The notes under the pieces: generated by a model | The model's database searches: none | What the model was told of the DNA's origin: nothing | What the model saw: only the letters and a program-made list of their open reading frames with translations | In this document: piece after piece, positions 1 through 10,846 of the stretch | Layout of the letters: each line of letters begins with the position of its first letter | Numbering within the stretch: the first letter of the stretch is position 1 | Program-made: the position numbers and the translations under genes | Assembly (NCBI GenBank): GCA_022059125.1 | Contig: JAEUWY010000014.1 | Span: 1 to 64,000 of the forward strand | From: Corynespora cassiicola | Lineage: Eukaryota > Ascomycota > Dothideomycetes > Pleosporales > Corynesporascaceae | Direction of reading: 5' to 3' | DNA: 64,000 bases

Positions 1-88
1 CCTAACCCTAACCCTAACCCTAACCCTAACCCTAACCCTAACCCTAACCCTAACCCTAACCCTAACCCTAACCCTAACCCTAACCCTA
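1..88. repeat. Telomere repeat array (CCCTAA)n
   Basis: Thirteen complete CCCTAA units, with partial units on both sides, start at base 1. The C-rich strand reads 5' to 3' inward, as expected for the left end of a chromosome whose 3' overhang is TTAGGG. The array ends in a degenerate unit at 84-88 followed directly by AT-rich subtelomere. The true telomere may be longer than the part captured here. Confidence 0.98.
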
Positions 89-409
89 TTAATATTATAA
101 ATATGAGTAGTTTTAAGATACAGGCTAACGCTATTTCTAATTAAAATTTTTATTACGCGCTTAGTATTATACTATTTTTAATTAAAATTTTTATTACGCG
201 CTAATTTAAATTAAAGTTTTTATTTTATAATCTACTCTATTTTCTACCTACTAAACTAAGTTAGTATACTTTTTTTTTTTTTTTTTTTTTAAATCTATTT
301 TATAAGTTTTGCTAATTTTTCTAGCCGGCAGAAAGCTAGGTAGAACCTAATTTTTAGCTAGATTTTTTACTGTATCTCTAATCGCAATCGCAAGCATAGA
401 TAATAATTA
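89..409. other. AT-rich subtelomeric spacer
   Basis: There is no coding capacity. The stretch holds a 31-bp direct repeat (131-161 and 172-202), a run of 21 T at 270-290, and almost no CA or TG dinucleotides, which indicates RIP-mutated sequence. No telomere-linked helicase or other known subtelomeric gene is visible. Confidence 0.7.
131..202. repeat. Short subtelomeric tandem repeat, two units
   Basis: A 31-bp unit at 131-161 recurs at 172-202 with one mismatch, giving a period of 41 bp. Each unit ends in attacgcgct. The GC-containing end stands out in an otherwise AT-only stretch. Confidence 0.75.
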
Positions 410-1396
410 AATATAATACTTTAATAAGTATATAAAAGCTTATATAAAAAAAAATATATTTTTTATTATAAATAGATATAAAAGCTATTATTTTAATTAG
501 TTTAAAAAGTTCTGTAAACAGAATAGTATCTTTACTTTTTATTTACTTTTTTATTTTTTTATTTACTTTAACTAGTAAATATAAGCTATTTTAGCTTTTT
601 AAAAGCGTTATATAATAATAAGATTAAAAAGAAAATAAAGCTTAGTATAAACTATATTAAAAAAAAAAAGTTTTTAAAAGTATACTATACAGCGTATATA
701 GTAGCTATTATAATAAAAAATATTTAAAGTAGTTTTTAAGCTACTAATTTAGTTTTATATAATTTAAAATAAATTTTTTAGTGCTTAAAGTTTATTATAT
801 AAATACTAAATACTATATATACAGAAAAGTCTAAGTAGAAATTAAAAATATTTTACACTTTTATTAAAATAAAGTGTTAAGTAAAGTATATTTAAAAGTA
901 ATAAAAATTTTATATAAATTTTTTTTAATTATTTATAGATTACGTATTTTAACAGTTATTAAAAAACTTTAAAAAAACTATATATAAAAAAGTAATTCTT
1001 AAAGTTAAAAATACTATATTTTAAGCTAAAAATATATATTAAAAATATAAGCAGATAGTATATCGTATAACTATAGCAGAAAAAAATATATTAACTATTT
1101 AAAAAAGTTAAAAAAAAGTATAGAACAGTATAGTAGTAAAATAAATTTAGAAAAATACTTTATAAAGCAAAGTTTATATAGCGTATACTTAATTTTAAAA
1201 ATATATACTATTTAAATATAGTATATACTAATTATTTAAATATACTGTTTGTACGTATATAAAGCGTATAAAATTTTAATAGTAATTTTATTAGCTTTTA
1301 TTTTTTATTTTATAATTTATTAGAGCTGTTTATATACGCGACGCGCGGTAGAGCTGTTTTACTTACTTATTTATTTTACTCGCTTACTAAACACGT
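410..1396. mobile_element. Truncated copy of the TIR DNA transposon found at 9023-10846
   Basis: Bases 410-1396 align along their length with 9835-10846, including the last ~70 bp that form the right terminal inverted repeat (gcgacgcgcggtagagctg at 1339-1357) and the terminus aacacgt followed by TA at 1397-1398. The left part of the element is missing; homology fades near 410. CpA is nearly absent and no reading frame survives, so the copy is RIP-dead. The terminal repeat is less mutated here than in the longer copy. Confidence 0.8.
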
Positions 1397-1561
1397 TAGT
1401 ACTAATAAAAGTAATCTAAATAGTACTCGTTTACCTTCCCGCTGTAGAATAAATAAAGTTTATATAGTATATTTATTTTTTTAAAAATAAATTAAATTTA
1501 ATACTACTATAACGAATTTTATTATATTTATATAAGGCCTAGATTACCAAATTTAATCTTT

Positions 1562-2425
1562 TTACAGCTTTTGTTCTTTCGCTGCAAAGGACTGTTTCGA
1601 GGAGAAATCTATAATAAAAAGGTTCCATCTTTGAGGATACAACTCAACCATTCGGTCACACAACGCCGAAGAGCTACTCGCCTTTGCCAGCTCTTTCTCA
1701 AAGGTATAAATATACTCTCTGGTTGATTGCATCAAGTATGGCCCATCGGCCTGAGTTGCCCTTTTGTGCCCAGCTACAACAATCTGAGGCTTCAACGCCT
1801 CGATCTGATCGATTGCATCCAACCATTCCTTCCTTTTTTCAGGGGTTTTTGCTTCTCCAAAATGTTGATGGCAGTCTCCGTAGACAATATCCCCAGCAGC
1901 AACCAGATGAAGCGAAGGTACATGGAGAAAGCTTGAATACTGATTGTCGGCGTGCCCCACATCTATTCCCTGAAGTTTTTCGCCATCGATGAAAAACTCA
2001 TTAGACTCCGGAAGTGGCTTCGGAACAGGTTTTCCCTCCGGGAGCTGGTTAGGAAAAAGCGCCGGCCACATTCCGTCATAGAAGTCATATTGGGCTATGA
2101 TGCCGTCCGCAACGTTCCTGGTAGCAATGAATTGTACACCAGGAAAAGCTTTCTCCAAGATCGGTACGCCGATGAAGTGATCAGGATGAGCGTGGGTGGT
2201 GTAAATGTACTTCAGTTGCTTTTTTGGAATGGTTTCGGCGATCCACTTTGCCAAGGCCTCATTCTGTTCAACATTGATTGGCGTGTCGATGAGGGCGGCG
2301 GAGGAGGGTCCATGGATGAGGGTACAACTGATAGGTGACCAGACATTCTTCAAATCTCCATCCAAGCCTGTATTGGCAAGAATAGGCGGAGCCACGTAGA
2401 TGTCTACCTGAAGTTTGGAGCCCAT
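1562..2425 (-). CDS. Metallo-beta-lactamase-fold hydrolase
   Basis: A single exon encodes 287 residues of an MBL-fold hydrolase, a family that uses one or two metal ions to hydrolyse thioesters, lactones and related bonds. The metal motif reads THAHPDHF (H78, H80, D82, H83), with later ligand candidates H158 in VGHADN, D179 in AAGDIVY and H220 in VAGHK, so the site looks complete. No signal peptide is seen, so it is probably cytosolic. It is the most telomere-proximal gene: its stop codon lies against AT-rich RIP sequence, yet codons are normal and no premature stop is present. It is divergent from the tautomerase gene over a 391-bp shared upstream region. Substrate is unknown; similar proteins occur in fungal secondary-metabolite and catabolic clusters. 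Confidence 0.85.
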   Translation of the reverse strand: MGSKLQVDIYVAPPILANTGLDGDLKNVWSPISCTLIHGPSSAALIDTPINVEQNEALAKWIAETIPKKQLKYIYTTHAHPDHFIGVPILEKAFPGVQFIATRNVADGIIAQYDFYDGMWPALFPNQLPEGKPVPKPLPESNEFFIDGEKLQGIDVGHADNQYSSFLHVPSLHLVAAGDIVYGDCHQHFGEAKTPEKRKEWLDAIDQIEALKPQIVVAGHKRATQADGPYLMQSTREYIYTFEKELAKASSSSALCDRMVELYPQRWNLFIIDFSSKQSFAAKEQKL

Positions 2426-2816
2426 AGTTTCGAATTAAATTTGTCTGGTAAAGATACAGAGCTATGTGGTATGAGGAGATAGTGTGCATCCTTTGCTGAG
2501 GTTTTTAAATCATAGATGACTCGCAATCGGTTTTGGCCTAAGTCGCATCTGACAGCTAATTAGTTGATTACTGAACAGCCCGCGACAGATTATCTGCCAA
2601 GAAAATAACCGTCAAGCGTCTTCGGAGGCTCTCAGTGCCCGTGTCCGAACATGGACTTGGTATTGAATAAGCCAAGTTCCGTACAAATGACGAACTATAT
2701 AATTTGAAACGTGGAGGCACACAAAGCCTATCCATATCGCAAACAAAATTCAACCAATCTTATTTAACTCCACTGCTCCTCTATTGTCAAGTCCGACGTA
2801 TCAATCAATCGCAATC
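2426..2816. promoter_or_regulatory. Shared divergent promoter region
   Basis: This 391-bp gap lies between the start codons of the hydrolase (minus strand) and the tautomerase (plus strand). The short distance suggests the two genes can be co-regulated. No specific operator was identified. Confidence 0.5.
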
Positions 2817-3287
2817 ATGCCTCTTTGGACGATCTATCATTCCGATTCCATCCTCAGAGATGAAATCTCAAAAAAAGCATTGGCCAAAGCCATTACGGAT
2901 CTGCACGTCAATGAGATCGGCCTACCGGCCTTCTATGTTGTGGTTGCATTCATCCCATTTCCGCCGGGATCGCTGTTCGTTGGCGGTGAGGAAAAAGAAA
3001 AACCGTTTTTAAGAATTAGCATCTATCAGATTGCTCAGACGATGGAAGAAAACTTCTACACACCATGGACGAGTATGATTGACAAAACGTTGGAACCTCA
3101 TATTGCCGCAAAAGGATACGATTGGGAATATCACATCGATGAATCACCCGTCAAGCTTTGGAAGATCAACGGAGTGTATGCTCCTGATTTTGGAGGTCCG
3201 GAGATGGAAATCTGGAAGAAATACAATCGCGTTATCTATCCCGAGGAATTGAAACATCTCGCTGCTGGAGCCGAGAATAGACTGTAG
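2817..3287 (+). CDS. Tautomerase-superfamily protein with N-terminal proline
   Basis: This single-exon gene encodes 156 residues. The chosen start at 2817 gives MPLWTIYH, placing a proline directly after the initiator; in this superfamily the exposed Pro-1 is the catalytic base. An upstream in-frame ATG at 2784 would add 11 residues and bury this proline, so it is not preferred. The length and the internal segment resemble the fungal tautomerase_3 / cis-CaaD-like group rather than short 4-oxalocrotonate tautomerases. Members interconvert keto and enol acids or hydrate unsaturated acids. Lying beside a metallohydrolase, dienelactone hydrolase and P450, it suggests turnover of an unsaturated dicarboxylic or lactone intermediate; this is inference. 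Confidence 0.78.
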   Translation: MPLWTIYHSDSILRDEISKKALAKAITDLHVNEIGLPAFYVVVAFIPFPPGSLFVGGEEKEKPFLRISIYQIAQTMEENFYTPWTSMIDKTLEPHIAAKGYDWEYHIDESPVKLWKINGVYAPDFGGPEMEIWKKYNRVIYPEELKHLAAGAENRL

Positions 3288-3654
3288 AATCGGGAGCGTC
3301 TGGTAGAGCTATAGGATTTGTAATCGTAGCTTTCAGTGAAACGTAAAACTCTTGCCTATCATGATACAGTCCATGAGAAATCTCTTTCGGTTGCGGAATA
3401 GTTAAAAGAACTAAACGGTGACTATGGTATGTGTAATACCTTCCGTAACATGCACTGTGCTTGTCGTATGCAAGACCATGGGGGGTTTAATGAATACTTC
3501 TTCGTCTTCATGCCAATGCATTTCTGTTGCATTGATCCGAGAGGAAGAAACGCTTCGTGATGATTTTGTTGACCTACTCGCCCGTATCCACCCTCTCCAA
3601 ATGGCAGGTATCCCAAACCCTAATATTTTGGTTATTTTACAAGGCTAGAGTCAG
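3288..3654. other. Intergenic sequence without a convincing gene
   Basis: This follows the tautomerase gene. A 76-codon open frame (3418-3648) and a short Cys-rich frame around 3402-3555 ending in two stops were examined; neither resembles a known protein. It may include decayed upstream parts of the TPR relic that follows. Confidence 0.4.
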
Positions 3655-4029
3655 CTATCGACATGGAAGTGGCTAGACGCCAACAGCCGGCTCGAGCGAT
3701 GGAGACAGCAGTTCATCAGCAATCTCAGTGCAGCTTTTCCAACGGGAGACTAGAGAAACTAGGGACGATATCGGGCGCTGTTTCCGCACGCCAAGTCAGC
3801 TGCAGGCCAGAAGCCACAGAAGGCATACTTATTTAAAGAGTGGGCTACGCTGATGTATCGTGCGGCATGGTATGCGGAACAGATAGGAGACGTTGCTAAT
3901 GCTGAAATGCTAGCTTTACAGTCGAGGAAAGCAAGAAAGTCCCAAGTACGCACAATCATAATGCGGAAACCCAAGGAATCCGAAATCCGGGCTTCGATCG
4001 TCGAAGGCTCAAATTTCATCCGCCGCTAG
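3655..4029 (+). pseudogene. Relic of an NLR-type TPR-repeat protein
   Basis: One frame from about 3655 gives KWLDANSRLERWRQQF, then NLSAAFPTGD, two stops, and RYRALFPHAKSAAGQK followed by WATLMYRAAWYAEQIGDV and NAEMLALQSRKARKS. This order is characteristic of the C-terminal TPR half of fungal NB-ARC/NACHT-TPR proteins. The frame is broken by TAG codons at 3751 and 3760; the second fits a TGG to TAG change, the direction RIP produces. Similarity ends near 3950, after which the frame runs on to a stop at 4027. No N-terminal effector domain or nucleotide-binding domain remains. It is therefore a fragment of a once longer gene; recognition is from memory of the family, not a search. Confidence 0.65.
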
Positions 4030-4724
4030 TGATAAAGTGGATACTCCATCACTAAGCGATGATACGTCACTCGAAATAGGACCTTGTAGGACCCATCTTT
4101 CTTACGGTCTCGACATTGAGTAGTCTCGCGTGTCTAACAATCTGCATCATGGTGAGTTGATGTCTCATTGAGGAAAGGGAAGAAGAATTTATCAGTGACG
4201 TTTATGGGTTCTCCAGCTCTGGGCGCATGATGGTGGAGCATAGTTGATTCAGAAATTTCGTAGATGACGTCTACGATATGGTATCGTTCAACAAACGAAA
4301 TGGATGCAATGAGACATTTAATGAGCCATTTAGTGCAGGGGCAATTTCTGCATCTGCAGTTCCTAGTACCCATGATTTGACTCTCTTTTTTCGTAGCTAC
4401 AAAGAGACTATTGAGCGGGCTGCTGTCAAAATGACTGCCCTGATGTCATCGTTGAGTTTATACAGAACCCGTATGGAAAGCTTTTGGCCAGCTTTGTGAT
4501 TACTTATAGTTGTGGGCAAATGCCAGATGACCTCGGCTATATAGTTCTATGCTACATGCATTAGTCTCAGGCAAGTTGGATTCGGTAGGTATTTGTCATT
4601 ACCTCACGACTCGGATATAAATGAACATTGAAACACCTTCCAACGCAGGCACTAAACTGTCAAGAAATCTCTCCTCGGATAATTTGAATTGAATAGGACA
4701 CCTCTCATTTGTTTAGACTTTAAG
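4030..4724. other. Intergenic region upstream of dienelactone hydrolase
   Basis: Normal base composition without a recognisable gene. A 73-codon open frame at 4278-4499 has no family resemblance. The last ~200 bp should hold the promoter of the next gene. Confidence 0.4.
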
Positions 4725-5874
4725 ATGGACACACACAGCAAGGTAAATACAAAAACCCTTTATTACCCCTCGAAGATACACTTCTGGGGATGGAATTTTC
4801 TGGATCTCGCTGGTGAATAAATTGTCGCCGAGCAAGCTCGCAATAGACTATTACCTAGATGACGATGGTAATAACATTGTGACTGACGCATACAACAGGC
4901 ATGTTGCACGATTCCACCTGTAAAAGCGGAATACTCTCCGGTAGGGTCGTACGAAGTCTTTGGAGGATTGAAAACATGTACGCTTCTCTATTGTCGTCTC
5001 AAAGAGACTGTAATTATAAGAAAAGTAACACAGTCAGATAAAACTGGTCCTGCCGACGCTATCTCGGCGATTTTCATAGTCTACGACATCTTCGGCTTTT
5101 GCCCGCAGATCCTGCAGGGGGCCGATTTGCTCGCTCAGGTGACTAACTCTCAGGTTTACATACCCGATTTATTGAAAGGGGAGGTTGCAGATTTCTCATG
5201 GGTCCCGCCGGACACGGAAGAGAAGATGAAGTCTTTCAATGCTTTCATTCAGGGTCCGGCGTCGATTCCGAGCGCAGTAAGCGCAGTTCCTACAATTATC
5301 AGGGATATCACAGAAAGAAGCGATGGAAAAATCACCAAGTGGGGTGCTTTGGGCTTTTGCTGGGGTTACAAGGTATGTTTCTGTCCAAACCGTGACGGCA
5401 TTTGCGGGCGAGGAAGAGCAAACTATCTCACTTTCGTTTCATTTCTTCACACTTTCCTCGTCTTTTTGTTGAATAATGAAATAATTTTAACCATATATGC
5501 GGTAGATTGTTGCAGGCCAATCTGGTGCGGGTACGCCGTTTGTTGCTGCTGCAGGGGCCCACCCATCTTTCATCTCTCCCGAAGATGCTACAACCATTAC
5601 AGTTCCGTTCTGCATCCTCCCATCTAAAGACGAAGACCATGGGGCTTGTAAGGAATTTGAATCAAGGCTCAAGGTCGACAAGCACATTGAGACCTTTATG
5701 GATATGCCTCACGGCTGGATGGCGGCGCGGTAAGTAAATATCTCTATACACGGACTACAGACCGCTCGTGCTTACGATAACATTAGCGGTGATCTCGATG
5801 ATGTACATTGCAAGGTAGAATTTGAGAGGGGCTACAATGTTGTCGGTACTTTCTTGAATATGTACCTTTCGTGA
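4725..5874 (+). CDS. Dienelactone hydrolase family protein (5 exons)
   Basis: Exons 4725-4742, 4899-4977, 5038-5372, 5506-5729 and 5787-5874 join in frame to 247 residues; all introns are GT..AG (156, 60, 133 and 57 bp). The alpha/beta-hydrolase fold has the family nucleophile motif GFCWG with Cys140, an acid near Asp186 (SKDEDH) and the base His213 in MPHGW, matching the Cys-Asp-His triad of dienelactone hydrolases. The N-terminus (CCTIPPVKAEY, then VFGGLKTY) is typical of fungal members. There is no signal peptide or targeting tail, so it is probably cytosolic. Bacterial relatives open dienelactones to maleylacetate; fungal paralogues often have other ester or lactone substrates. Intact despite its position close to the telomere. 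Confidence 0.88.
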
Positions 5875-6541
5875 AGCGCGTTATAGGCAGTATAGCATTA
5901 GGCCATTGTTAGTCTCAATAAACAATGATTCGTTCTCTCGCACCAACTGACCTTCAATGCGCTTGCAAGTTATTTAGAATAACGATATTTCCTCTTTCTA
6001 CACCACCACTTGTTAGCTAACTGCAAAAACCATAAAGTATGAGTAATATGTTCCCATTCAAAGCGGGGGTTGAGGTTTCGCCTCGTGTGCTTCGGATCTC
6101 GGATTTTGGATCCCGGATCTCGGAAGCCTTGGCATTTCTTTACGTATTGATCCAATCAAATTTATCAGTTTCTTAAAAATCAGGTTTCAATTTACAAATG
6201 ATTAGTAGCATTACCCGAATTGAGAGATCGATCGCTCGTTTGAGGTGGGGATGGAATCCGTACGAGGATTGTGCAGCTTTGGTAGACCTGTCCCTCCAAT
6301 AACACTGTCATCATGACCATGGATCTTGATCAGTAACCTGCAATCAAGCCGTCATCGATTAGTGCTCGATTATTATACTAACTAATTAGGAGACACACCT
6401 TGAACATTGACAAGTCCTAAAGCACCGTGAAAGCGAAAGTGGTTGCAGCTTTTAAGATAAAACGAGTCCCACGAAAGTTGCATTGCTATCACATAGCTAT
6501 CACTTACTATCTTGCTTTCTCAAGAATCAATTGCCTGAGAA
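5875..6541. other. Intergenic region with short degenerate repeats
   Basis: No gene was recognised. A run of imperfect cggatctcgga / ggatcc units occurs near 6090-6125. The downstream part should contain the P450 promoter. Confidence 0.4.
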
Positions 6542-8550
6542 ATGGAAGCTACAAACATTTCAAACTTCTTTCACTGCTCTCCAATGTTGTTTGGAAGCGC
6601 TGTAATTTCGTTCATATTCCTCATTGTACGTTTCTTTGTGAATGGAATGGCAGGCATAATTAACTAAGGTCGATACAGTGGACAGTATATGGTGCTCTAA
6701 GGCATCCGCTCGCGCATTTACCAGGCCCCAAGATATCTAAATGGACAAATCTGCGACTTCAGTAAGCATGAGACCAACAATCTTCCTTGGAATCGTCAGA
6801 CATCCACTGATACGATATAATTGATCCTAGATATTCCGTTCTCAAGGGTGATAGAGTCAGATACATTCATCAGCTCCATGAAATCTATGGTAAATTTTAG
6901 CACCTCCACTTTGTTTTTCCACATTAATACGAACTACAACAGGCCCCGTCGTCCGTATATCCCCTTCCGAGGTCTCCATCGCCGAGCTCTCGGCCGTGAA
7001 GACTATTTACAAAGTCGGCAGTCCTTACGTCAAGTCACCATGGTACGCTTTCTTCACAGGAGACCAGGAGCAGTTGAATCTCTTTACGCATACCGACCCG
7101 CACGCGCATTCTGTGCTGCGGAGGTTAGTGGCGTACAACTTTTCTGAAAAGTGGATCAAAAACTTGGAGCCTTTCATCTCAAATAACGTTAAATTGGCCA
7201 TTAGCAGAATTGCAGACGATGTGCAAACAAATGGTTACAGTGATGTGTTCAAGTGGTTTACTTTCATGGTATGTTGGGCTTGATTGCTGCGGAGATCTTG
7301 GATGCCGCGGATCTGATCCTTTTATTAGGCAACCGACGTCATTGGAGAGGCATCATTCGGGAAGTCGTTCCACATGCTTGATACTGGCAAGGTATGTTTT
7401 TGGTACCGACATGTGAAGGCTAGGCTAATACAAAGACACAGAAAAATCAGTACATCAAAGATCTCGAAGACGTCGCGGTGAGAGGTATGCTCAGAAGCGA
7501 ATTCCCTCTTCTGACCAAAGCTTTGGCCTACATTCCATGGATTGACTCGAACAATATCCAGCGCTCGGCGGAGCGGGGTAAGGAATACTCGCGTGAGTTG
7601 ATTGATAGTAAGCAATTCCAATACATCGATAGCAGACCAGCGCTGATGATACTGTCAATAGAATACTGGGCGCAACTTAAGGCAGATCCAGACAATGTCA
7701 AACCTACGCTGATAACAAAGGAGTTTGCCGCTGTAGAGGATGGGTCTTTGACCCCTGCTCAGCTTCAAAGCGATGGTGCAGTTTATATCGTCGCAGGTAC
7801 GGATACCACTGCTGCCACGGCAGCAAACGTTGTCTGGAGACTAGCCCACCATCGTGATATCGAAGAAGCCCTGATCCGAGAAGTCTCGTCCCTTCCAAAG
7901 AGTTTCACGGATGAGGATCTGAGGCCTTTGAAATTGCTCAACAACGTCATCACCGAGACCCTCCGTCTGTTACCTCCCGTGGGTCAGAGCCTTCCTCGTG
8001 TTGTTCCTGAGGGAGGTGCCCAACTCGGCGGATGGCATATCCCGCAGGGCACCATCGTTGGTGTGCAAGCATGGACCATGCATCGCAAATCTGACATCTG
8101 GACCGATCCAGAGGAGTTTGATCCTTCGAGATGGAACAATCCATCCAAAGATATGTTGAATAGCTACTATCCTTTCGGTGGGGGCAGCCGCGGTAAGCGA
8201 TTTCTTATCTCCCTTTACTACTTTAGCACTGGAGGGTGATGTTCGTAATGGGGTCTTGTATCGACATTGCCCCAAGAGAAAAACACTCAACAACGGTGGT
8301 TTCAAAGTTCAACAGTCTTATTACCTATCACATCATATGCGAATCTGAGCTGACATAGATTTCAGTCTGCATTGGCTCACACTTTGCTCTACTTGAGCTT
8401 CGTCATGCCATTGCAAACTTCTATCGTACTTTTCAAAGTGGATGTAGCCCTGCGATGGTAGAACGATTCCGTAAGGAGGAAATGGAGCCCATCACTTATT
8501 TTTTGACGCTTCCGAGTGGAAAACGATGTATGATAAAAGGTCGCAAATAG
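6542..8550 (+). CDS. Cytochrome P450 monooxygenase (8 exons, intact)
   Basis: Exons 6542-6625, 6679-6761, 6831-6889, 6943-7268, 7329-7391, 7442-7607, 7662-8192 and 8366-8550 give a continuous 498-residue protein. Apparent breaks are all GT..AG introns (50-173 bp). Landmarks follow in order: an N-terminal membrane anchor (about residues 14-32), the Pro hinge HPLAHLPGPK, the I-helix AGTDTT from A305, K-helix ETLR (E359/R362), FDPSRW and the heme loop FGGGSRVCIG with Cys439. All catalytic landmarks are present, so the enzyme should be an active ER-anchored class II P450 needing a reductase encoded elsewhere. The pattern resembles fungal secondary-metabolism clans; no substrate can be named. It is the last gene before the 13.5 kb RIP block. 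Confidence 0.9.
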
Positions 8551-8765
8551 ATGTTTCTTTCCTTGTTTATTTACAGGGATTGAACGGTGGAGAGAATGAT
8601 GCAAATAGCGGTGAAAAGAATATTCGCGATGGTGTTTCTCGTTAGAGTTGATTCAGGAGCTGATAATAGGGCCACCGACATTCTTACTACGGAGGCCGAT
8701 TAAGAGGTAGAGAAACAAAACTGTTTAGCGAACTGAGAAAATTCTTTACCCCGTTTCTGCAAGCT

Positions 8766-9022
8766 TTTAAATCTGTTTAAACTAATATTATTATAAAATA
8801 AATATTCTCTGTTTTTCTCTACTGTTTCTATTTTGTTATTAACAAGCAGTAAGTATATTATTTTATTTCTATTTTATTTTAGTTAGCACGTACTAACTGT
8901 CGCGTAATTTTATATATTTTATAATATTATTTTATTACGTGATATAATATTAATATATAATTTAATAGTAAAAAAATTAATTTAAAAAATAAAGTTTTGC
9001 TTATATAAGTACTAATTATATA
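8766..9022 (+). mobile_element. Left remnant of Tc1-like element, copy A
   Basis: Sequence just left of the TIR transposon (taaaaaaattaattt and aaataaagtttt, about 8970-9000) matches the reverse complement of copy B just beyond position 21630. The matching copy B sequence continues across the junction into 10849 of copy A. This shows that the TIR transposon landed inside copy A. Homology to copy B becomes unclear left of about 8960, so the outer boundary is uncertain. Confidence 0.55.
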
Positions 9023-10846
9023 ACGTGTTCGGTAAATAAGTAAAATAGATAAGTAAGTAAAACAGCTCTACCGCGCGTCGCGTATAAGTATTTTTTAACT
9101 ATAATAATATAGTATATTTTTATTTTTTTAATTTATAAAAGAAGGCAGACTTATTTTAGCTATTTAAATATATAATTTAGATTTATTTAAAAGCTTCTAT
9201 TAAGCAGCTTAATCGTATAATATATTTTATATAATTTTTATTTAGTAATATATAAACTTACAGCTACTAAAAAAAAAAATTTTTTTTAGTATATTTTTAA
9301 TTTTATTACACGAAAAATTTTTTTTTTAAATTTTAGTTATATAAAAAACTGCTAATTTTATTTTTTAAACACATAATAATTTTTAACTCTAAATTATTAG
9401 CTAAAAATAGATTAAAAACTTTATTAATTACTAAAAAATATTTTATATAATTTATAATTATAAGTATAACTACTAGTAAGCAGTATACAAAAATTCTACT
9501 ATTATTTAAATATAGTTTAACCTTATACGAAATATAATCGCGAAGTATAAAATACTTAAAAATAATATATATAATTTTAATAAAACTAGCTTTTAAATAA
9601 ATATTATTATAATTTTAAAAGTTATTATAAAAGCAGAATAAAAAAGTTATAGAAAGACTATTCAGCTTAAAAACTATAAATAAATTACTGTTATATATAA
9701 AGTTAATACTTAAAAATAAAAAGCTTTATTTTTTATTATTTTTATAGTAAAGCTTTACTAAATAGTTTAGTATATAAACTATAATTTATTATATAACTAA
9801 ATAATTATAGTTAGTAAAAACAGCTAAACAGATAATTAAATTAAATATAAATAGATATAATATTTTAATAGACACACAAAAGCTTATATAAAAAAAATAA
9901 TATATTTTTTTATTATAAATAAATATAAAAGTTATTATTTTAGTTAGTTTAAAAAGTTCTGCAAACAGAACAGCATTTTTACTTTTTATTTACTTTTTTA
10001 TTTTTTTTATTTGTTTTAACTGCTAGATATAAACTGTTTTAGTTTTTTAAAAACGTTATATAGTAAAAAAGTTAAAAAAAAAAAATAAAGTTTAGTATAA
10101 ACTATATTATAAAAAAAAAAATTTTTAAAGTATACTATACGGCGTATACAGCAGCTATTATAATAAAAAATATTTAAAATAGTTTTTAAGCTATTAAGCT
10201 AGTTCTATATAACTTAAAACAGATTTTTTAATATTTAAATTTTATTATATAAATGCTAAGTTTTATATATATAAAAAAGTTTAAATAAAAGTTAAAAACA
10301 TTTTACACTTTTATTAAAATAAAACGTTAAATAAAATATATTTAAAAATAATAAAAATTTTATATAAATTTTTTTTAGTTACTAATAGATTACGTATTTT
10401 AACAGTTATTAAAATTTTTTAAAAAAGTTATATATAAAAAAATATTTTTTAAAATTAAAAATACTATATTTTAAACTAAAAATATATATTAAAAATATAA
10501 GCAGACAGTACGTTGTATAACTATAGCAGAAAAAAATATATTAACTATTTAAAAAAATTAAAAAATAGTATAAAACAGTATAGTAGTAGAGTAAATTTAG
10601 AAAAAAATTTTATGGAATAAAATTTATATAGTATATACTTAACTTTAAAAACGTATACTACTTAAGTATAGTATATACTAGTTATTTAAATATACTATTT
10701 ATACGTACGTAAAGCGCGTAAAATCTTAATAGTAATTTTATTAATTTTTATTTTTTATTTTATAATTTATTAGAGCTGTTTATATACGCGACGCGCAGTA
10801 AAACTATTTTACTTACTTATTTATTTTATTTATTTACTTAATACGT
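9023..10846. mobile_element. TIR DNA transposon (Fot1/pogo-like size), RIP-dead
   Basis: An 1824-bp element is bounded by ~65-bp terminal inverted repeats. The left end begins acgtgttcggtaaataag at 9023; the reverse complement of the right end (…aatacgt at 10846) matches it through the GC-rich core ccgcgcgtcgcgtat. It is flanked by TA on both sides (9021-9022 and 10847-10848), the target duplication of the Tc1/mariner/pogo superfamily. Length, TIR size and TA target fit fungal Fot1/Molly-type elements. No transposase frame survives, so the family call rests on structure. Its right half repeats 410-1396. Confidence 0.78.

Noticed and set aside
3402..3560. Short Cys-rich plus-strand frame that could be a small secreted protein
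   Set aside because: It lacks an ATG with signal peptide, ends in two stops and matches nothing recognisable.
7478..8239. P450 coding region that looks frame-broken and C-terminally truncated
   Set aside because: All breaks resolve into seven GT..AG introns; the heme loop continues in an exon at 8366-8550, so the gene is intact.
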